Shown here: positions 6,630-11,620 of the stretch, one piece after another
Position numbering within the stretch: position 1 is the stretch's first letter
Layout of the letters: every line of letters starts with the position of its first letter
Origin: Pseudonocardiales bacterium
Lineage (GTDB): Bacteria; Actinomycetota; Actinomycetes; Mycobacteriales; Pseudonocardiaceae
Length of the DNA stretch: 11,620 nt
NCBI GenBank assembly: GCA_025465385.1
Contig: JAODNG010000053.1
Coordinates: forward strand, 1 to 11,620
Direction: 5' to 3'
Notes under the pieces: generated by a model
The model's database searches: none
The model's input: the letters and a program-made list of their open reading frames with translations, nothing else
Told to the model about the DNA's origin: nothing
Position numbers and translations under genes: made by a program

Positions 6630-7258
6630 CTCGGCGCGCCTGCCCGAGCGGCGAAGCGGGTCGGGCGGTCTGGCCACGATGCGTCGACCGGGCGCGGCTG
6701 GGCCGTCCCCGCCAGTACAGCCTGCGCGGCGAGCAGCCCGGCGACCGTCGACGCGTTGACGATCTCACCGGCCAGCACCTGGCGCACCGCGTCGGCCAGC
6801 GGCACCCGCACCACCGACAGGTCAGCCTCCTCATCGTCGCCACCGGCGGGCCGGCCGATCTCGGTCAGCCCGCGGGCCAGGAAAACCCGCACCGCCTCGT
6901 CGCTGAACCCGGGCGAGGACACCACATCAACCAGCACCGACCAGTCTTGCGCGGTGCAGCCGACCTCCTCCACCAGCTCTCGGCGGGCGGTAGCGACCGG
7001 ATCCTCCCCCGGGGTGTCGAGCAGTCCCGCGGGCAATTCCCGCAGGCGGCGCCCCACCGCGTGCCGGTACTGGTCAATCATCACCACCGAGGCGTCGTCG
7101 TGCAGCGGCACGATCGCCACCGCCCCGGGATGTTCCACGATCTCGCGTTGGGCCACCCGCCCACCGGGCATCACCACGTGGTCCAACCGCACCGCGAGGA
7201 CCCGGCCGACGTACACGGTCTCGCTATCGGACACGGCGAACTCGTGCGGTGAGCTCAC
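6626..7258 (-). CDS. Nudix hydrolase, ADP-ribose pyrophosphatase type
   Basis: The protein probably cleaves ADP-ribose to AMP and ribose 5-phosphate, or a related nucleoside diphosphate derivative, in the cytoplasm. From GTG 7258 it has 210 residues. The Nudix box is at 78-100 (GLLDTPGEDP, then RRELVEEVG), with metal-binding Glu residues 94, 97 and 98; its first spacer is one residue longer than the textbook G-x5-E, as also in the M. tuberculosis homologue Rv1700 from memory. The ADP-ribose group is supported by VVMIDQYRHAVGRRLRELPAG (58-78), by SPGFSDEAVRVFLARGL (115-131), and by the closing DRPTRFAAR. The start overlaps the pyrG stop as GTGA with no clear ribosome site, so translation is likely coupled. 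Enzyme class is secure; the precise substrate could be another NDP-sugar. Confidence 0.9.
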   Translation of the reverse strand: MSSPHEFAVSDSETVYVGRVLAVRLDHVVMPGGRVAQREIVEHPGAVAIVPLHDDASVVMIDQYRHAVGRRLRELPAGLLDTPGEDPVATARRELVEEVGCTAQDWSVLVDVVSSPGFSDEAVRVFLARGLTEIGRPAGGDDEEADLSVVRVPLADAVRQVLAGEIVNASTVAGLLAAQAVLAGTAQPRPVDASWPDRPTRFAARAGAPR

Positions 7259-8946
7259 CGCAGCGCCGCTGGCAGCTCGACGGGCAGCCGGTCCGCGGCC
7301 TGATAATTCAGTGCCGCCGCGACGAACGCGACGAACAGCGGATGTGGCCGGGTGGGACGGCTGATGAGTTCGGGATGGGCCTGGGTGCCGACGAAAAACG
7401 GGTGGCAACGCTGTGGAAGCTCGACGAACTCGACCAGATGGCCGTCCGGCGACGTCCCGCTGATCACCAGACCGGCACCGGCGAGCTTGTCCCGGTAAGC
7501 GTTGTTCACCTCATAGCGGTGCCGGTGCCGCTCGCGGACCTCAGTCGTGCCGTACGCCCGGGCCACCACCGAGCCCGGCTCCAACGCCGCCGGGTAGCCA
7601 CCCAGCCGCATCGTCCCACCCATATCGCCTTGACCAGCCACGATATCTGCCTGGTCGGCCATGGTGGAGATCACTGCGTGCGCCGAGGTCGCGTCGAACT
7701 CCGTCGAACCCGCGCCGTCGAGACCGGCCAGGTTGCGCGCGGCCTCGATCACCATGCACTGCAGGCCCAGACACAGACCAAGCGCCGGAATCCCGTGGAT
7801 GCGGGCATGGTGGATGGCTCCGATCTTGCCCTCGATCCCGCGCACGCCGAACCCGCCGGGTACCAGCACCCCATCGACTCCGGCCAGCGCGGCCTCCGCG
7901 CCCGCTGGGGTCTCGCACGTGTCCGAGGGCACCCAGCGGATCTCGACTTTGGCCCGGTGCGCAAAACCTCCAGCACGCAGTGCCTCGGTCACCGACAGGT
8001 AGGCATCCGGCAGGTCGACGTACTTGCCCACCAGGGCGATTCGCACCACCTCCGTCGGCGCGTGCACCCGGTCCAGCAGATCCCCCCACTCCGTCCAGTC
8101 CACGTCGCGAAAGGGCAACCCGAGCCGGCGAACCACGTAAGCATCCAAGCCCTCGGAGTGCAGCACCTTGGGAATGTCGTAGATGGACAGCGCGTCGGGC
8201 GCCGCGACGACCCCGTCGATATCCACGTCGGACATCAGGGCGATCTTGCGCTTGAGCCCGTCCGGGATCTCACGGTCAGCACGGCAGACCAGGGCGTCGG
8301 GCTGGATACCGATATTGCGCAAGGTGGCCACGGAGTGCTGTGTCGGTTTGGTCTTCAGCTCACCGGACGGGGCTAGGTAGGGCACCAGGGAGACGTGCAG
8401 GAAAAAGCAGTTGTCCCGGCCGACGTCGTGGCGTACCTGGCGGGCCGCCTCCAGAAACGGCAGCGACTCGATGTCCCCGACGGTGCCACCGATCTCGGTG
8501 ATCACCACGTCCGGTGCGCGATCATCGTCGCCTGGCTCGGACATGGCGATGATCCGGGACTTGATCTCGTCGGTGATGTGCGGGATCACCTGCACGGTGT
8601 CACCGAGGTACTCCCCCCGCCGCTCCTTCGCGATCACCGCCGAGTAAACCTGTCCTGTGGTGACATTCGCCTTACGCCCGAGGTTGCGGTCCAGGAACCG
8701 CTCGTAGTGGCCGATGTCCAGATCGGTCTCCGCGCCGTCATCGGTGACGAACACCTCACCATGCTGGAACGGATTCATCGTCCCTGGATCGACGTTGAGG
8801 TAAGGGTCCAGCTTTTGCATCGTCACTCGCAGCCGCCGGGCGGTCAACAGCTGGCCCAGGCTCGACGCTGTGAGTCCCTTACCCAGTGAGGAGGCGACGC
8901 CCCCGGTGACGAACAGGTACCTGGTTGGGCTGGCGGGCTTGACCAA
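7255..8946 (-). CDS. pyrG: CTP synthase
   Basis: PyrG makes CTP from UTP, ATP and glutamine, the last step of de novo pyrimidine nucleotide synthesis. Taken from TTG 8946 it has 563 residues. The amidoligase domain holds GGVASSLGKGLTASSLG (15-31, P-loop Lys23), KLDPYLNVDPGTMNPFQHGEVF (45-66) and TEIGGTVGDIE (150-160). The glutamine amidotransferase domain has the oxyanion strand PGGFGVRG (363-370), catalytic Cys392 (GLCLGLQC) and His524/Glu526 (TQAHPE). Start choice: GTGs at 9021 and 9009 would give 588 or 584 residues, but homologues begin about a dozen residues before LFV(T/S)GGV, and the TTG has GGGAGAAGG directly upstream. The stop overlaps the Nudix start as GTGA. A structured 127-nt leader separates it from mctB, so it may have its own promoter. 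Identity is certain; the start is the weak point. Confidence 0.95.
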   Translation of the reverse strand: MVKPASPTRYLFVTGGVASSLGKGLTASSLGQLLTARRLRVTMQKLDPYLNVDPGTMNPFQHGEVFVTDDGAETDLDIGHYERFLDRNLGRKANVTTGQVYSAVIAKERRGEYLGDTVQVIPHITDEIKSRIIAMSEPGDDDRAPDVVITEIGGTVGDIESLPFLEAARQVRHDVGRDNCFFLHVSLVPYLAPSGELKTKPTQHSVATLRNIGIQPDALVCRADREIPDGLKRKIALMSDVDIDGVVAAPDALSIYDIPKVLHSEGLDAYVVRRLGLPFRDVDWTEWGDLLDRVHAPTEVVRIALVGKYVDLPDAYLSVTEALRAGGFAHRAKVEIRWVPSDTCETPAGAEAALAGVDGVLVPGGFGVRGIEGKIGAIHHARIHGIPALGLCLGLQCMVIEAARNLAGLDGAGSTEFDATSAHAVISTMADQADIVAGQGDMGGTMRLGGYPAALEPGSVVARAYGTTEVRERHRHRYEVNNAYRDKLAGAGLVISGTSPDGHLVEFVELPQRCHPFFVGTQAHPELISRPTRPHPLFVAFVAAALNYQAADRLPVELPAALR

Positions 8947-8948
8947 GA

Positions 8949-8957
8949 CCTTCTCCC
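8949..8957 (-). promoter_or_regulatory. Strong ribosome binding site before the pyrG TTG
   Basis: On the minus strand GGGAGAAGG precedes TTG at 8944-8946; the GGGAG part is six bases from the codon. The two upstream GTG candidates (9021, 9009) have only weak purine stretches. This site is the main reason for choosing the TTG start. Confidence 0.55.
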
Positions 8958-9001
8958 GTGGTCCGGACCGGCCCTTCCATTCGACCGGTTGCGATGCAGC
9001 T

Positions 9002-9015
9002 GGCGGCACGCCGCC
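9002..9015 (-). other. Hairpin in the pyrG leader
   Basis: GGCGG and CCGCC flank the four bases CACG (plus strand), a GC-only 5-bp stem. It lies between the two upstream GTG candidates and the TTG start, within the predicted pyrG 5' leader. In so GC-rich a genome such a short stem could be chance; function is inference only. Confidence 0.3.
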
Positions 9016-9043
9016 GACCACGGAATCTCACGGTAACACTACC

Positions 9044-9066
9044 GGCGGTGGCCTCGAAGCACCGCC
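9044..9066 (-). terminator. Hairpin just after the mctB stop
   Basis: GGCGGTG (9044-9050) and CACCGCC (9060-9066) are perfect inverted copies with a 9-nt loop, beginning eight bases past the mctB TGA in the transcription direction. No T-run follows on the minus strand, so it may be a weak terminator, a 3' stabilising stem or a leader element of pyrG. The structure is seen directly and the role is inferred. Confidence 0.4.
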
Positions 9067-9073
9067 TCGCCGG

Positions 9074-10012
9074 TCAGCCCTGAATCGCAGGAACCATCGC
9101 CTGTGCGTTGCCGCCGGTACCGTACCGCCCGGCCCGTCCTTGGGCCTGCTCGGCCAGTGCCAAGACGCTCACCACCCGGCCGGCTGCCGTGTTCACATCG
9201 TCGACGGTGGATAGCACCGAAGCTGCCGCGGTGTCGGCCCGCACCACGCCGATCGCGCCGTTGCCGTCGGCGGATCCCGACCTGCCGGCGAGCACCGCGC
9301 CGCCGCCGGCGTGATCCAGCTGGGTGGCGAACCGGGCCAGGATCCCAGCTCGGTCTCCGCTGCCGTTGCCACGACTCGCGCCACCGGTGAGTACAACAAC
9401 AAGCTGAGCCGGCAGCACCCGTGGACCGGAGCGGACGAAACCACCATCACCCAGCCCCGCGAGCACCGCGGTTGTCTCAGCCGGGGTGGCCTGCGCCTTA
9501 CCGTTGTTCGGGTTGATCAGTAGTAGCGAGCCGAGCAGCCCGCCGGCCAGCGTTCCGGCGTCCGATGCGGTCGGCAGCCGCAGCCCGGCCGGCAGCAACC
9601 GGGTGGACAGTTCACTGAGTTGGTCGGACCGGGCAGGATCGGTGAAAGCATCGGTGAGCTGGAGCTCACCAGTGACGGTGGCGCCCGCGCTACTCAATAG
9701 GCCGGTCAGCGCGTCGCGGTCGGCCGGAGCGGCGTCCGCTGTGGTCACAAATACCACGGATCGGCCACGCAGCGCGCCGCTCACGATGCGTGGGCCAACC
9801 GCCGCGCCGAAGACGTCCGCGTTAGCCAATTGGGCATTCAATGCGTTGCGCTCAGCTTGAAGATCGCTCACCTGGCGACCCAGGTCATCCCGGTTGGAGC
9901 TGAGGCCGGACAGCAGTCGATCGCTGATAGCGGTGGACCCGAGCACCACCCCGAGTGCAAGCGCCAGGAAGACGGCGGCGATGGAGATCACGTGGTACCG
10001 CAGTGAGATCAC
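9074..10012 (-). CDS. mctB: Membrane-anchored SteB/MctB family protein
   Basis: This 312-residue protein has one N-terminal membrane segment (about 8-27, ISIAAVFLALALGVVLGS) after the short MISLRYHV start, with no clear cleavage site. A coiled coil follows (about 36-64, SNRDDLGRQVSDLQAERNALNAQLANAD), then an extracytoplasmic domain of about 240 residues without cysteines. M. tuberculosis Rv1698, which I recall as very similar in the first 80 residues, was named MctB for a role in limiting copper. The corynebacterial homologue is SteB, which pairs with SteA in control of cell-wall cleavage at division. The adjacency to steA here favours the SteB role; copper transport is not indicated by any metal-binding motif I can see. 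The start is GTG 10012, three bases past the steA TAG, with GGGA six bases upstream. Family is secure and mechanism open. Confidence 0.88.
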   Translation of the reverse strand: MISLRYHVISIAAVFLALALGVVLGSTAISDRLLSGLSSNRDDLGRQVSDLQAERNALNAQLANADVFGAAVGPRIVSGALRGRSVVFVTTADAAPADRDALTGLLSSAGATVTGELQLTDAFTDPARSDQLSELSTRLLPAGLRLPTASDAGTLAGGLLGSLLLINPNNGKAQATPAETTAVLAGLGDGGFVRSGPRVLPAQLVVVLTGGASRGNGSGDRAGILARFATQLDHAGGGAVLAGRSGSADGNGAIGVVRADTAAASVLSTVDDVNTAAGRVVSVLALAEQAQGRAGRYGTGGNAQAMVPAIQG

Positions 10013-10015
10013 AAT

Positions 10016-11194
10016 CTATCCCAATCCCTTGACCCAGGAGACGGCGTCGTGCCATGTACCGCTGACGAGGACGCCGTAGGCGCCACCGATGTTGGAAACC
10101 AACAACGCCGCGATCACCGCGGTCAGCGCCGCAAGGACCATGAACAGCACGGCGCCGGACGACACCCGGCTGCGGTACAGGGCGGCGGCAGCCTGGCCGT
10201 CGATAAGTTTGCTCCCCAGCCGCAGGCGGGTGAGGAACGTCGACGGGTTGGATCCTGAGCGACCCCGGTCGAGAAACTCGTGCAGGGTGGCCTGGAACCC
10301 GACCGCGATGACGAGCTCGGCGCCGTGCGCCTCCGCCAGCAACAGGGCGAGATCCTCCGGATTGCTCACCGCGGGGAAGGTCACCGCGCCAATCCCCAGA
10401 TCCTGGATCCGTTCAAGGCCCGGGGCGTAACCGTCGGGTTGGGCGGGAACCACGACCTCTTGGGCTGATTTGAGCGTCTCGGTCTGTACTTGGTACGGGT
10501 CACCGACGATGAGGTGCGGTTTATGCCCAGCCGCGCGTAGCGCGTCGGCACCCGCCTCGACGCCGATCAGGACGGGGTGGTACTCCCGGATGAAGTGCTT
10601 CAACGCGGCCAGGTCGGCGATGTGGTTGTAGCCGGCTGCCACTACCAGCACCTGCCGGCCGCGGATCGGGACCTCGATATCCGGCACACCGACCCGGTCG
10701 ATGATCAGGGCGCGCTCGTGGCGAAGAAACTCGATGGTGTTCGCCGAAAACGCTTCAAGCTGAGCGGACAGCCCGGATTTAGCCTCGATCATCAGATCGG
10801 CGATCGAGTTGGCGGTCTGCTCGATTCCGCGGGCTACCTCGGTGTCGCCGACGTATACCCGGCCGTCATGCAGGCGCAACCGGCTGCCCTCTTTGATCCG
10901 CAACACATCTGATCCGACGCCGTCGATCAGCACGATGCCAGCGGAGATGAGGATCTCGGGTCCCAGATTCGGAAACCGACCGGAAATCGACGGTGCGGCA
11001 TTGATCACCGCGGTGATGCCCGCAGCCACCAGCGCGTCGGCGGTTCTTCGATCGAGATCGACCTGGTCGAACACGGCAATGTCGCCGGGACCGACCCGCC
11101 GCGCCAGCACGTCGGCGCGGCGATCCACTCGCGCCTGCCCGGTGACCCCGGGCAGCTCACGGCCGGATCGGCTGAGCAGACCGGCGATTTTCAT
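10016..11194 (-). CDS. steA: SteA family cell-separation protein (thiamin pyrophosphokinase-like fold)
   Basis: SteA works with SteB in regulating peptidoglycan hydrolysis during cell separation in corynebacteria; M. tuberculosis Rv1697 is the counterpart. The protein has 392 residues. The N-terminal part (1-155) includes ARVDRRADVLARRVGPGDIAVFD and INAAPSISGRFPNLGPEIL. The middle (180-330) resembles a thiamin pyrophosphokinase catalytic fold, with PHLIVGDPYQVQTE (226-239), PGLERIQDLGIGAVTFPA (258-275) and SNPSTFLTRLRLGSKLIDG (315-333). A single membrane helix near the C-terminus (about 345-367) leaves a short tail, so most of the protein should be cytoplasmic. The TPK-like motif reads GDPYQ; homologues have Asp in place of Tyr as I recall. 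ATG 11194 is chosen by match to the family N-terminus, although no ribosome site precedes it. Tight spacing to mctB (3 nt) supports a two-gene module. Confidence 0.88.
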   Translation of the reverse strand: MKIAGLLSRSGRELPGVTGQARVDRRADVLARRVGPGDIAVFDQVDLDRRTADALVAAGITAVINAAPSISGRFPNLGPEILISAGIVLIDGVGSDVLRIKEGSRLRLHDGRVYVGDTEVARGIEQTANSIADLMIEAKSGLSAQLEAFSANTIEFLRHERALIIDRVGVPDIEVPIRGRQVLVVAAGYNHIADLAALKHFIREYHPVLIGVEAGADALRAAGHKPHLIVGDPYQVQTETLKSAQEVVVPAQPDGYAPGLERIQDLGIGAVTFPAVSNPEDLALLLAEAHGAELVIAVGFQATLHEFLDRGRSGSNPSTFLTRLRLGSKLIDGQAAAALYRSRVSSGAVLFMVLAALTAVIAALLVSNIGGAYGVLVSGTWHDAVSWVKGLG

Positions 11195-11220
11195 GCTGGT
11201 GATGGTGGCAAAAACCGCGT

Positions 11221-11230
11221 CCGACGTCGG
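11221..11230. promoter_or_regulatory. Perfect 10-bp palindrome upstream of steA
   Basis: CCGACGTCGG is a perfect 10-bp palindrome 27 bases before the steA ATG, in the 77-nt recN-steA gap. An 8-bp palindrome, GGCGCGCC, sits four bases further on (11234-11241). Without a loop these are DNA dyads rather than hairpins and could be operator half-sites. In a GC-rich genome chance is a real alternative. Confidence 0.25.
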
Positions 11231-11254
11231 GGAGGCGCGCCGGTGTTAGCGCAT

Positions 11255-11294
11255 GTGAGTGGTAACCAGTGCTATAACACTGTTTGGCACTCAC
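11255..11294. promoter_or_regulatory. 40-bp interrupted dyad over the recN stop codon
   Basis: GTGAGTG (11255-11261) mirrors CACTCAC (11288-11294), and CAGTG (11267-11271) mirrors CACTG (11278-11282), with equal 5-nt spacers on both sides and a 6-nt centre CTATAA. Two further A-T pairs fall within the spacers. The recN TAG stop (11272-11274) lies in the centre. As RNA it folds into a long hairpin with an internal loop; as DNA it is an AT-centred dyad. No T-run follows on the minus strand, so it could be an operator, a stabilising 3' stem or a weak terminator. Confidence 0.5.
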
Positions 11295-11620
11295 GAGCTT
11301 TATCCGCCGTAGCGGACAAAAGCAGCTCCTCGGCGTGTGCCCGGCCGGTGTCGGTATCGTCCAGTCCGGCGAGCATCCGGGCCAGCTCTTCGACCCTGGC
11401 CACCTCGTCGAGCTCTCGGACCCCGCTGCGGGTCAACCCGGTGGCGTAGGTTGCCTTGTCCACCATGAGGTGTCGATCGGCATAGGCGGCCACCTGAGCC
11501 AGATGAGTTACCACCACAACCTGGTGGCTGCGCGCGAGCCGGGCCAGCCGCCGCCCGATCTCTACCGCAGCCCGCCCGCCCACCCCAGCGTCGACCTCGT
11601 CGAAAACCATGGTCGGTACC
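11272..11620 (-). CDS. recN: DNA repair protein RecN (C-terminal part, 5' end outside window)
   Basis: RecN is an SMC-like ATPase that helps hold and pair DNA ends during double-strand break repair. Only the last 115 residues are present; the frame runs off the right edge, so the Met at 11610 is internal. The fragment begins with VPTMVFDEVDAGVGG, the Walker B and D-loop of RecN, and continues with AAVEIGRRLARLARSHQVVVVTHLAQVAAYADRHLMVDK, which carries the H-loop His and the family's VTHLAQVA(A)YAD stretch. The closing EELARMLAGLDDTDTGRAHAEELL is typical of the RecN C-terminus. The P-loop, coiled coils and signature lie outside. Position upstream of steA is the usual actinobacterial arrangement. 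It ends at TAG 11272-11274 inside a 40-bp dyad. Identity is secure despite truncation. Confidence 0.93.
   Translation of the reverse strand, partial: VPTMVFDEVDAGVGGRAAVEIGRRLARLARSHQVVVVTHLAQVAAYADRHLMVDKATYATGLTRSGVRELDEVARVEELARMLAGLDDTDTGRAHAEELLLSATADKARECQTVL

Noticed and set aside
5709..7364. 551-codon open frame on the plus strand opposite ald and the Nudix gene
   Set aside because: It lies wholly antisense to two well-recognised genes. Its composition (runs of Arg, Ser, Pro, His) has no domain, and such long antisense frames are common in GC-rich DNA.
9034..9045. Short GGTA/TACC inverted repeat as a pyrG promoter or operator
   Set aside because: The arms are only four bases with no -35 match at usual spacing; chance is likely.
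11273..11278. TATAAC as a -10 promoter element on the plus strand
   Set aside because: It sits in the centre of the dyad with no credible -35 at proper spacing, and there is no plus-strand gene downstream.

Overview
The window reads as a conserved, vertically inherited core segment of a high-GC Actinomycetota chromosome. GC-rich third codon positions, frequent GTG starts and gene order point to Mycobacteriales or a close relative such as Pseudonocardiales. The proteins resemble, from memory, the Mycobacterium tuberculosis series recN, Rv1697 (SteA), Rv1698 (MctB/SteB), pyrG, Rv1700 (Nudix), xerD, Rv1708 (ParA-like), scpA, scpB, rluB. Species cannot be fixed by eye. No tRNA, rRNA, IS element, prophage or CRISPR array was seen.

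Layout. On the minus strand, from right to left in transcription order: the 3' part of recN (cut by the window edge), steA, mctB/steB, pyrG, an ADP-ribose-type Nudix hydrolase, ald, xerD, a ParA-family ATPase, scpA, scpB and rluB. Most junctions are 4-nt stop/start overlaps (GTGA or ATGA), so pyrG to xerD and parA to rluB look like two translationally coupled runs, separated by only 43 nt. On the plus strand at the left end lie the last 174 codons of a DrrA-type ABC ATPase and a complete DrrB-type permease, also coupled by ATGA. They converge on rluB with a 3-nt gap, and both stop codons sit in one shared hairpin.

How the genes fit together. RecN (double-strand break repair), XerD (dimer resolution), ParA-like ATPase and ScpA/ScpB (SMC kleisin complex) form a chromosome maintenance group. 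SteA and SteB are a paired module linked to cell separation in corynebacteria; the MctB name reflects copper work in M. tuberculosis. PyrG, Nudix hydrolase and alanine dehydrogenase are metabolic genes embedded in the same run, and RluB modifies 23S rRNA. The ABC pair is a separate export unit.

I see no convincing undescribed biological system. The items worth a second look are small: a 40-bp dyad over the recN stop codon, an 18-bp tandem repeat carrying three in-frame ATGs at the scpB/rluB junction, a hairpin shared by two convergent stop codons, an altered motif in SteA, and a probable TTG start of pyrG behind a structured leader. There is no gene-free stretch over 300 bases; the longest is about 127 nt, upstream of pyrG.
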